DNA of 11,497 nucleotides from positions 1 through 11,497 of the forward strand of contig DFDR01000008.1 of assembly GCA_002369295.1 (NCBI GenBank), read 5' to 3'. The notes beneath the pieces are model-generated. The model saw only the letters and a list, made by a program, of their open reading frames with translations. It searched no databases and was not told where the DNA came from. The first letter of the stretch is position 1. Every line of letters begins with the position of its first letter. This DNA is from Desulfovibrionaceae bacterium UBA3823 (GTDB lineage: Bacteria; Desulfobacterota; Desulfovibrionia; Desulfovibrionales; Desulfovibrionaceae). The position numbers were made by a program, and so were the translations under genes. Below are positions 1 through 6,990 of this stretch, one piece after another.

Positions 1-1273
<1,273 letters not shown>

Positions 1274-1277
<4 letters not shown>

Positions 1278-3016
1278 TTTGTCTCCGTCGGTGTTTCCTG
1301 GGCGGCGTCGAGATAGGCTATCCCGGCTTCGAGGCCGCCGTTGCCGTCATTTTGTCGTAGGACCGCAGAAAGCGATGATTTTTGCACCTTTCTATAGTGT
1401 CTGTCAATGACATTCTGGAGAGCCCGCAGCTCCATGTCCGGCGCCGTCCGCTCGGGCGCCTCGAGTCCGCGGCAGCGGTCCCAGAAGGCCCGCTCCTCGC
1501 CCTCGAGATCGTAGCCGGCCTCGCCGGGCCTGGCTTGGGCCACCTTGGTCCACAGGCTGCGGGCAAAGGGCGAGGCGAGCAGGAGGACGGCGCCCATGTT
1601 GGCGATGTCGCCGGCGCGTTCCGGGTAGCGGACGGCGCAGCGCAGGATTTCCTTTTCGATGGGGGAGAGGGCCGGCCGGGGGGCAGGGGCCTGGCCTCGT
1701 CCGGCCGGCGCCGGCGGGGTCCTTGCGCCTGTCTGCTCGAAGTCTTCCTGCGCGCCCCTGCGCAGCTCGCGCTCGTCGAAGCCGAGGTGCCGGGCCAGGT
1801 AGCTGATGGCGGGGCTGACCAGCTCCGGCAGGCGTATGCCGCGGATGAAGTCCTTGCACCACTGGAGCGCCTCCCTCGGCGAGCGGGCGCGCATGGTCTC
1901 CATGCAGAACTGGAGCGCCGGCCTGGCCTGGGCCTGGAGCCGCTCGAAGGCCTCCGCACCCTGGGTGCGCAGGAGGCTGTCGATGTCCTCGCCCTCGGGC
2001 TGGAGGATGACCTTGGCCGAGGCGCCCTGGGCGAGAAACTTGCCAGAGGCCGCCAGGGCCGCCTTGCGCCCTGCGTTGTCGCCGTCGTAGAGAAGCATGA
2101 TTTCAGGCGAATAGCCGAGGATGCGCTTGACCTGCTGGTCCGTCAGCGCCGTGCCGAGGCCGCCCACGGCGTTGGCGTAGCCGAACTGGTGCAGGGTCAG
2201 CACGTCCATGTAGCCTTCGGTGACGAAGACCCGCTTGGTGCGCCGTATGGCCTGGCCGGCAAGGTCGAGGCCGTAGAGGTGGTCGCCCTTCTTGTAGATG
2301 ATGGAGTCGGAGGTGTTGACGTACTTGGCCTGGTCGGAGTCCTTGTCGATGATGCGGCCGCCGAAGGCGATGGTCGTGCCCGAGGTGTCCCGGATGGGGA
2401 ACATGAGCCTGGCGCGGAAGGGATCGTAGGGCTTGCCCGAAGTGTGGGAAATGCCCACAAGGCCGCCTTCTGCGGCCAGGCGCACGTCGAAGCCGGCCCG
2501 CTGGAGGGCGCCCGTGAGGTCGTGCCAGTCGTCCAGCGCCCAGCCGAGGCCGAAGGTTTCGAGCAGCTTCTCGGAGATGCCCCGGCCCTGCATGTAGGCC
2601 CGGCATGCCGCGCCCTTCGGGGAGGAGAGGTTCTGCCAGAAGTGCTTCTGCGCGAAGCGGTACATGTCGATGACCTGCTGGCGCCGGGTGCGGCGCTCCT
2701 TGGCCTGGCGGGCGGCCTCGGGGCTGCGGCGCTCGTCCAGGACGACGCCTGCCATTTCGGCGAGCTGCTCCAGGGCCTCGCGGAAGGAGACGCCGTGGTA
2801 CTCCATCCAGAAGGTGAAGATGTCGCCGTGCTTCTGGCAGCCGAAGCAGTAGAAGTAGCCGTTCGGGGTCACGGAGAAGGAGGGCTTGGTCTCCTCGTGG
2901 AAGGGGCAGGGCGCGACGAAGCGCGAGCCCAGGTTCTTGAGGGGCACGAACTTCCCGATCAGATCGACGATGGGAATGCGCTGCTTTATCTGCTCTATGG
3001 CGTCGCTGCCCTGCAT
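1274..3016 (-). CDS. dnaG: DNA primase DnaG
   Basis: DnaG makes the RNA primers for chromosome replication, acting with the replicative helicase. The 580-aa protein has the usual order. The N-terminal CHC2 zinc finger uses C37, H40, C57 and C60 (CPFH...CFGC). The catalytic core has the TOPRIM motifs EGYMDV (E267), GGLGTALT (about 285-292) and YDGDNAG (D311, D313), plus a GEDID acidic motif near 342. A proline/alanine linker (about 432-450) leads to the C-terminal helicase-binding domain. An in-frame GTG at 3067 would add 17 residues but has no ribosome site. The ATG at 3016 has GGGAGGG (3023-3029) six bases upstream and gives the family-typical N-terminus, so it is preferred. The gene lies 96 bp after mutS2, with hairpins and a candidate promoter in the gap, and overlaps rpoD by 4 bp. 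Confidence 0.97.
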
Positions 3017-3032
3017 GGGCTGCCCTCCCTGG

Positions 3033-3048
3033 CGCCGCCATGGCGGCG
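3033..3048. repeat. 16-bp perfect palindrome in the dnaG leader
   Basis: CGCCGCC-AT-GGCGGCG is a perfect palindrome lying 17 nt upstream of the preferred dnaG start and just before its Shine-Dalgarno sequence (3023-3029). As RNA it would form a GC-only hairpin immediately ahead of the ribosome site. It could also be a protein-binding site. No function is established from the sequence. Confidence 0.5.
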
Positions 3049-3056
3049 TCCCGGAA

Positions 3057-3084
3057 ATAATAAGCACTGCCGCGGTCCCGGCAA
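3057..3084 (-). promoter_or_regulatory. Candidate internal sigma70 promoter for dnaG-rpoD
   Basis: Read on the minus strand, TTGCCG (3084-3079) and TATTAT (3062-3057) are separated by 16 bp, matching the -35 at 4 of 6 and the -10 at 5 of 6 positions. The -10 sits in the only AT-rich patch (3055-3063) of a GC-rich gap between mutS2 and dnaG. Transcription would begin near 3050, giving a leader of about 35 nt before the dnaG ATG. Internal promoters that let dnaG and rpoD be made separately from rpsU are known in the E. coli operon. The -35 falls in the loop of a strong hairpin, so the match may be partly fortuitous. Confidence 0.4.
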
Positions 3085-3095
3085 GCCGGAACCGC
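3072..3095 (-). other. Strong RNA hairpin between mutS2 and dnaG
   Basis: The minus-strand transcript reads GCGGUUCCGGC-UU-GCCGGGACCGC, an 11-bp stem containing one G-U wobble (the loop is probably CUUG after opening the top pair). It lies 18 nt after the mutS2 stop. It is followed by a broken U-rich run (GCUUAUUAUUUCC), so it is at best a weak terminator. It could also be a processing or stabilising element. The single non-Watson-Crick pair is a wobble only in minus-strand RNA (A-C in plus-strand RNA), which fits a role in that transcript. Confidence 0.55.
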
Positions 3096-3112
3096 AGGCT
3101 TCTTATCGGCCG

Positions 3113-5644
3113 CTATTTCAAAGTCACTATGGTCATGCCGTCGCCGCCCCTGTCGGCAGGCGCTAGGGCGAAGGCGGCAACCTGGGAGCAGCTTCCCAGC
3201 CACTCGTGGATGGCCCGGCGCAGGGCGCCCGTGCCCTTGCCGTGGACCACCTCGACGTCGCCGAGCTCGGCCAGATAGGCCTTGTCGAGGCAGGCCTGCA
3301 GGCTGGCGATGGCCTGCTCGGCGCGCATGCCGCGCACGTCTATCCTGAAGGCGGCCCCTGCCGAATGGCGGGCGCTCTGGCCTCTGCCGTCCTGGGCGCC
3401 TGCGCTCTCCTCCTGGGCCTTGGCGCCGCCGGCCGCGGCCGGGGCCGCAATGCGCCCGAAGACCTTGGCCTGGGGCGCCTGGGGCTCTGTCCTGCCGGCG
3501 GCCTGTCCGCCGGCGGCCTGTTTGGCGCCGCTTTCCCGCACGTCCTTCATGTCCGCCCACAGGAAGACGCCGCCGAGATCCAGCCGCACGCGGCCGCGCT
3601 TTTCGTCCACCTCGGTGACCGTGCCCTTCTTGCGGAAGACCGCGTGCAGCACCGTGTCGCCGGCCTGGATGGCCTGGGGCGCCGGCAGGACGCTGGCGGG
3701 GCCGCCCTCGTCCGCCATGCCCTCCCTGGCAAGGGAGGCGCGCAGGGCGCTCATCTCCCTGAGGGCCTGCCTGTGGGTGGCGCGGTCCTCCTTCCATGCC
3801 TGCATGAGCTCCTGCGCCTTGGCGCGCACCTCGCCGTAGAGCTTGAGCCTGTCCTGCTCGAGGCGCTCCTTCCAGCGCTGGGCGCTGGCCTGGGCCTTCT
3901 GCTGCTCTGCCTTGAGGAGCCTGATCTCCTCGGCCCTGGCCGCAGCCAGGTCGTTGAGCTTGTGCAGGAGGCTGGTGGCGTCCTGGCCGTCCTGGAGCAG
4001 ATAGCGCTCTGCGCCTGCGATGATGGCTTCGGGCAGGCCGTGCTCCCGGGCCACGTCCAGGGCCTGGCTTGCGCCCACCTGGTCGTAGGCGAGGGCGAAG
4101 AGGGGCTTGCGGGTCTCGGGGGAGAAGAGCATGGAGGCCGCGCGCGCCTTGTCGCGGGTGAGGGCGTAGCTCTTGAGGGCCGGAAAGTGCGTGGCTGCGA
4201 GCACGTAGGTGCCCTTTTTGACGAGTTCGTCGAGCAGGGCCTGGGCGAGGGCCGAGCCCTGCGCCGGATCTGTGCCCGAGCCGAACTCGTCGAGCAGCAC
4301 GAGGCCGTCGTCGCCGAGGTGCCGCCAGGCCTTGGCCAGGTGGTCGATCTGGGCCGTGAAGGTCGAGACGTTGTCGGCCAGGCTCTGCTCGTCGCCGATG
4401 AAGGCGTCGATGCGGCTGAACCAGGGCAGGTGGGAGCCGGGCTCGGCCGGCACCGGGAGGGCCGCGAGGGTCATGGCCGCGCACAGGCCGAGGCTCTTGA
4501 GGCAGACGGTCTTGCCGCCGGCGTTGCCGCCCGTGACGATGAGCGCCTTTTCGCCGGGCCGGAACTCGATGTCCAGGGGATGGACCTTCTGGAATGCCCG
4601 CTTTTCCCGCTCCTCCTGCCGGCGGATGTTGGGATCGCGGCCGAGCTTCTCCAGTTCGGAGACGAGCAGGAGGGGATGGCGGACCTGCACGAGGCCGATG
4701 CCGTGCTCCGGGGAGTCGAGGGGAATGCAGCGGCCGTGGAGGACGGCTGCCAGGCGGCGCTTGGCCTCGAGGTAGTCGAGCTCCGTAAGCAGGCGCAGGG
4801 CTGCCCTGGCGCCGGCGAGCTCCGTCTGCAGCAGGCCTGCCAGGAATTCGAGCACCTCGTGCTCGCGCTCCCGCTCCTCGCGCTTGAGCTCCTGGATGCG
4901 GTTGTTGAGATCCACGAGGAACATGGGCTCGAAGTAGCAGGTCTCGCCCGTCTGGGACCAGTCGTGGATGATGCCCTGCATCTTGTTCTTGTAGCTGGCC
5001 TTGAAGGGCAGGACGTAGCGGTCCGAGGAGAGCGTCATGAACTCGTCCTGCAGGAACTGCAGGATGTTGTGCTCCTCGCAGAAGGTCCGGACCCGGCGCA
5101 GGCAGGTCTGGTGCAGGGAGCGGATCTCCACGCGCACCTGGTAGAGCTCGGGCGTGCTTTCGTCGCGGATGTTCCCGTCGTCGCTGATGCAGCGCAGGAG
5201 CGCGGCCGTGAGCTGGTTCGGCAGGGGCGGGTTGGTCGCGAGCCCCATGAGCCTGGGCCAGTGCCGCTCTCCCTCGGGCGTGCAGATGCTGTCGCGCATG
5301 TCGCGCGCCAAAAGCAGGACGCCGCGCAGCGCCCAGAACGCCTCGAGATCCCAGCTGACGGCGCCAGGGCCTTTCTGCTCCACGGCGTTGAGCAGGCCTT
5401 GGACGCTGGGAAAGGCTCCCGGCCCCCCGCGGGAGGCCTGGGTGCCGAGGCTCAGGGTCGCCGGATGGCCGGCCCATGCCTCGGCCTCCCCGTAGAGGGC
5501 CTGGGCCTCCCGCACGGCCTCCTCGTCGGGCAGGGGGAGCGTTGCGAGCGCGCGCTCGCGGCCCGTCTCCGAACGGCAGAGGGCGGCGAGGCGGTCGAGG
5601 ATGCGGTCGTATTCCAGCGAGTGGAGGGTGCGCTTGTGGATCAT
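3113..5644 (-). CDS. mutS2: MutS2 family ATPase with C-terminal Smr nuclease domain
   Basis: MutS2 is a MutS-like ABC ATPase that lacks mismatch-recognition domains. Family members suppress recombination, and in Bacillus subtilis MutS2 acts on collided ribosomes. The 843-aa protein begins with the typical MIHKRTLHSLEYDRIL helix and has a helical lever/clamp region to about 340. The ATPase has a P-loop TGGNAGGKT (371-379), a Walker B LVLLDEFGSGTDP (448-460) and a switch ATHF (484-487). A long charged coiled-coil (about 560-640) and a KOW-like segment (about 660-700) follow. A low-complexity Ala/Gly/Gln linker (about 705-765) leads to the Smr domain (766-843) with IDVRG and HGKGTGALR (801-809). 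The P-loop has Gly where MutS2 proteins more often have Pro. The start has AAGGA about 6 nt upstream and lies 24 bp after yqeY. Length is somewhat above the usual 780-800 aa because of the linker. Confidence 0.95.
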   Translation of the reverse strand: MIHKRTLHSLEYDRILDRLAALCRSETGRERALATLPLPDEEAVREAQALYGEAEAWAGHPATLSLGTQASRGGPGAFPSVQGLLNAVEQKGPGAVSWDLEAFWALRGVLLLARDMRDSICTPEGERHWPRLMGLATNPPLPNQLTAALLRCISDDGNIRDESTPELYQVRVEIRSLHQTCLRRVRTFCEEHNILQFLQDEFMTLSSDRYVLPFKASYKNKMQGIIHDWSQTGETCYFEPMFLVDLNNRIQELKREEREREHEVLEFLAGLLQTELAGARAALRLLTELDYLEAKRRLAAVLHGRCIPLDSPEHGIGLVQVRHPLLLVSELEKLGRDPNIRRQEEREKRAFQKVHPLDIEFRPGEKALIVTGGNAGGKTVCLKSLGLCAAMTLAALPVPAEPGSHLPWFSRIDAFIGDEQSLADNVSTFTAQIDHLAKAWRHLGDDGLVLLDEFGSGTDPAQGSALAQALLDELVKKGTYVLAATHFPALKSYALTRDKARAASMLFSPETRKPLFALAYDQVGASQALDVAREHGLPEAIIAGAERYLLQDGQDATSLLHKLNDLAAARAEEIRLLKAEQQKAQASAQRWKERLEQDRLKLYGEVRAKAQELMQAWKEDRATHRQALREMSALRASLAREGMADEGGPASVLPAPQAIQAGDTVLHAVFRKKGTVTEVDEKRGRVRLDLGGVFLWADMKDVRESGAKQAAGGQAAGRTEPQAPQAKVFGRIAAPAAAGGAKAQEESAGAQDGRGQSARHSAGAAFRIDVRGMRAEQAIASLQACLDKAYLAELGDVEVVHGKGTGALRRAIHEWLGSCSQVAAFALAPADRGGDGMTIVTLK
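3494..3523. repeat. 15-bp tandem duplication inside the mutS2 linker
   Basis: GCCGGCGGCCTGT occurs twice in a row, at 3494-3506 and 3509-3521, as 15-bp units (the last two bases differ, cc versus tt). It is in frame and encodes the repeated pentapeptide QAAGG/QAAGR at MutS2 residues 709-718. It looks like a recent slippage duplication in an unconstrained linker. Confidence 0.8.
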
Positions 5645-5668
5645 GGCGTTCCTTCGGCCTGCGGCGCG

Positions 5669-6124
5669 CTAGCGGGAGAGGCGGTCCCTGACGGCCTGGG
5701 AGAGCTTCCTGCCGTCCACGCGGCCCTTGCAGCGGGGCATGAGCAGGCTCATGACCTTCCCCATCTCCCTGGGCGAGGACGCGCCCGCTTCGGCAACGGC
5801 CTGCTCGACGGCCGCCGCGAGCTCTTCCTCGCTCATGGCCGCGGGCAGGTAGGCTTCCAGGATGGCGAGTTCCTCGGCCTCCCTGGACGCGAGGTCGCTT
5901 CGGCCCGCCTTTTCGTACTCGGCGATGGAGTCCCTGCGCTGCTTGCCTTCCTTAAGAACGATGTCGAGCATCTCCTCGTCGGAGAGCTCGCCGCCGGGAC
6001 GGCGCAGCTCGACGAGGCGGTTTTTGACCGACGTCTTGAGCATGCGCAGCACGGAGACGCGCACGGTCTCCTTGGCCTTGTAGGCTGCGATGTAGTCGGC
6101 GTTGATCTGTTCGAAGAGCGTCAT
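5669..6124 (-). CDS. yqeY: GatB/YqeY domain protein
   Basis: This 151-aa protein matches the YqeY family over its full length (families are about 148 aa). YqeY resembles the tail domain of GatB, the tRNA-dependent amidotransferase subunit that contacts tRNA, but its own role is not settled. Diagnostic stretches are SVLRMLKTSVKN (24-35), VLKEGKQRRDSIAEYEKAGR (56-75), AILEAYLPAAMSEEEL (87-102) and the C-terminal MGKVMSLLMPRCKGRVDG. There is no membrane segment or signal, so it is expected to be cytosolic. GGGAGGAGA sits just upstream of the ATG at 6124. The gene follows rpsU across an intrinsic terminator and precedes mutS2 by 24 bp. It is commonly found beside rpsU in many bacteria, which fits a translation-related role. 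Confidence 0.93.
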   Translation of the reverse strand: MTLFEQINADYIAAYKAKETVRVSVLRMLKTSVKNRLVELRRPGGELSDEEMLDIVLKEGKQRRDSIAEYEKAGRSDLASREAEELAILEAYLPAAMSEEELAAAVEQAVAEAGASSPREMGKVMSLLMPRCKGRVDGRKLSQAVRDRLSR

Positions 6125-6140
6125 GCTGTCTCCTCCCGTC

Positions 6141-6157
6141 TATCCCGTGCAGGGATA
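6141..6157 (-). other. Short hairpin between the rpsU terminator and the yqeY ribosome site
   Basis: TATCCC and GGGATA pair perfectly across a 5-nt loop. On the minus strand this hairpin begins in the terminator U-run and ends just before GGGAGGAG of yqeY. It could cap the 5' end of a processed yqeY-mutS2-dnaG-rpoD transcript, or compete with the terminator. Only the inverted repeat itself is observed. Confidence 0.4.
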
Positions 6158-6190
6158 AAAAAATGCGGGAAACCATCGCTGGCTTCCCGC
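6157..6190 (-). terminator. Intrinsic terminator after rpsU
   Basis: In minus-strand RNA, GCGGGAA (6190-6184) pairs with UUCCCGC (6171-6165). A one-base mismatch and two further G-C pairs lead to a 6-nt loop. AUUUUUUU follows, with a 7-U run at 6163-6157. This is a standard rho-independent terminator 35 nt after the rpsU stop. Because yqeY, mutS2, dnaG and rpoD follow on the same strand with no obvious strong promoter before yqeY, it probably acts as a partial terminator. That would give more rpsU message than downstream message, as at the rpsU-dnaG junction of E. coli. Confidence 0.88.
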
Positions 6191-6224
6191 TTGCGTGCAG
6201 TAGAGCAAAAAGAACACGGCCGGA

Positions 6225-6428
6225 CTAGTTCTGGCTCATCTTTCTGAGCTTCTTCATCAGGCGCTTGCGCGCAGCGGCCTTCTTCTTCTTACGCATTACG
6301 GATGGCTTTTCGTAATGCTGCCTTTTCTTCATTTCGCTGAGAATACCGGCTTTTTCAACCGATTTCTTGAAGCGACGCAGAGCTAAATCGAAATTGTAGT
6401 CGTCGTCGCTGAGGAAAACTCCAGGCAC
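6225..6428 (-). CDS. rpsU: 30S ribosomal protein S21 (bS21)
   Basis: S21 is a small, very basic protein of the 30S platform near the 16S 3' end, involved in initiation. The 67-aa product (counting from the GTG) carries the family pattern [18 protein letters not shown], then [12 protein letters not shown], then a Lys/Arg-rich tail ending [12 protein letters not shown]. The start is a GTG at 6428. An ATG 21 codons upstream has no ribosome site and would add an unrelated extension. The GTG gives the standard (M)PGV N-terminus and is preceded at 7-nt spacing by an extended Shine-Dalgarno sequence. It is the first gene of the operon, with its own near-consensus promoter and a terminator behind it. 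Confidence 0.95.
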   Translation of the reverse strand: MPGVFLSDDDYNFDLALRRFKKSVEKAGILSEMKKRQHYEKPSVMRKKKKAAARKRLMKKLRKMSQN

Positions 6429-6431
6429 AAA

Positions 6432-6441
6432 ATCACCCCCT
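6432..6441 (-). promoter_or_regulatory. Extended Shine-Dalgarno sequence of rpsU
   Basis: AGGGGGTGAT on the minus strand can pair with ten consecutive bases of the usual bacterial 16S 3' tail (AUCACCUCCU), with one G-U wobble. The core ends 7 nt before the GTG. It decides the start and predicts very efficient initiation. The match to the 16S tail assumes the standard sequence; this organism's 16S is not in the window. Confidence 0.8.
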
Positions 6442-6453
6442 CGTGTAGGAATA

Positions 6454-6489
6454 CGGCAGCGGCTGCCGCGGCCGGGGAGGGCTGTGCCC
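6454..6489 (-). other. Structured rpsU leader (two GC hairpins)
   Basis: The predicted leader of about 105 nt between the promoter and the rpsU start contains CGGCAGC-C-GCTGCCG (6454-6468; realistically a 5-bp stem with a 5-nt loop) and GGGC-TGT-GCCC (6479-6489). The heptamer CTCGTGT (plus strand) occurs at 6440-6446, overlapping the ribosome site, and again at 6499-6505. These could shape access to the start or mediate feedback, but no known leader family is recognised. Confidence 0.35.
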
Positions 6490-6539
6490 ATCCGGCGACT
6501 CGTGTCTGCATGGCGAGGCCCTCAAACACAAGAGAAGGC

Positions 6540-6577
6540 TTTATATCGGCAATGCCGGCGGGGGTCAACTTTTTTTT
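6540..6577 (-). promoter_or_regulatory. Sigma70 promoter of rpsU with A-tract UP element
   Basis: On the minus strand an 8-A tract (6577-6570) precedes TTGACC (6568-6563), an ideal 17-bp spacer and TATAAA (6545-6540). Both boxes match consensus at 5 of 6 positions. The A-tract at about -38 to -45 is where alpha-subunit contacts increase ribosomal promoters. Transcription would begin near 6533, leaving a leader of about 105 nt. It is the strongest promoter visible in the window, as expected for a ribosomal protein gene. Confidence 0.85.
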
Positions 6578-6908
6578 GGCAAGGCTCGGTCCGCCGGCGG
6601 CCGCCGCGAGCGGGAGGATATGCGTCCACGCCCGCCTTCGTCTCTCCGGCTGCGGGGAGGGAAAGCGGGAGAGGCGCTGGAGGGGCCGCTGCGTGGGAGG
6701 GGAGGGCGCCCGGGCGCGGCGGGAGGGGGATGGGGTGGGGAGAAGGGCTTGCGCAGGCGGTCTTGGCCCTGCCGCCGGCGCCGGCACTCCCCGCCCGCAG
6801 TGGCAAGAAAGCGCGCCTGGCTTTCGGCAAGCGTTCGTGCGGCATCGTTGAAAATCAGGGTGTTGCGTGGTCGCGGGAGGCGTGGGCTTGAGCCCTCCCC
6901 GCCGGGGA
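6578..6908. other. GC-rich divergent intergenic stretch without a convincing gene
   Basis: Between the rpsU and mraZ promoters there are about 330 bp with no credible gene on either strand. Short open frames exist but have no ribosome sites, recognisable motifs or family resemblance. The stretch contains GC palindromes (CCGCCGGCGG at 6591-6600, CCGGCGCCGG at 6775-6784), a G-rich plus-strand tract with quadruplex motifs (6654-6747), and a bulged stem at 6875-6899 (GGGA, GGGCT-TG-AGCCC, TCCC) with no U-run. No tRNA or recognised small RNA was found. Confidence 0.6.
6654..6747 (+). other. Cluster of G-quadruplex-type motifs
   Basis: The plus strand has repeated G-runs. At 6721-6747 runs of 3, 5, 4, 4 and 3 G are separated by loops of 1, 2, 1 and 4 nt, meeting the classical quadruplex pattern. 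At 6695-6714 runs of 3, 4, 3 and 3 G are separated by 1, 1 and 5 nt. A third set at 6654-6669 continues to later G-runs with one longer loop. It lies upstream of both divergent promoters. Folding is inferred from pattern only. Confidence 0.65.
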
Positions 6909-6913
6909 TGCGC

Positions 6914-6942
6914 TTGACAGCGCAGGGCGCTTGTACGATACG
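6914..6942 (+). promoter_or_regulatory. Candidate sigma70 promoter of mraZ and the dcw cluster
   Basis: A perfect TTGACA (6914-6919) is followed after 17 bp by GATACG (6937-6942), a weak -10 with 3 of 6 matches. The predicted start is near 6949, about 36 nt before the mraZ start codon. The -35 is flanked by GCGC on both sides, and the heptamer GCGCTTG is repeated 17 bp apart (6910-6916 and 6927-6933). A good -35 with a poor -10 is common for regulated promoters. Its position just before the MraZ boxes supports it. Confidence 0.6.
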
Positions 6943-6944
6943 GG

Positions 6945-6990
6945 TGGGGAAAAGTGGGAAACTTTGTAGGTTGGTGGGAAGCCTGTGGAA
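6945..6990 (+). promoter_or_regulatory. MraZ operator: 10-bp-periodic TGGGN boxes
   Basis: TGGGG (6945), TGGGA (6955), degenerate TGTAG (6965) and TGGGA (6975) occur at exact 10-bp steps. A one-base-shifted TGGAA (6986) overlaps the mraZ GTG start. E. coli MraZ binds TGGGN direct repeats separated by 5 nt, the same geometry. The array covers the predicted transcription start, the ribosome site and the start codon, so bound MraZ would block its own operon. Confidence 0.8.

Noticed and set aside
3017..3067. Upstream GTG start at 3067 that would lengthen DnaG by 17 residues.
   Set aside because: It has no Shine-Dalgarno, the extension is not DnaG-like, and the ATG at 3016 has an excellent site at 6-nt spacing.
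2103..6247. Very long open frames in other registers over the dnaG-mutS2-yqeY block (for example 3206-6247 plus and 2103-5477 minus).
   Set aside because: They overlap well-supported genes, have biased composition without domains, and arise from scarce stop codons in GC-rich DNA.
6570..6577. Eight-T run on the plus strand read as a terminator.
   Set aside because: There is no proper stem before it and no plus-strand gene upstream. As eight A on the minus strand it fits an UP element of the rpsU promoter.
6875..6907. Stem-loops before mraZ considered as a terminator or small RNA.
   Set aside because: There is no U-run on either strand, no recognised promoter feeding it, and no resemblance to a known RNA.
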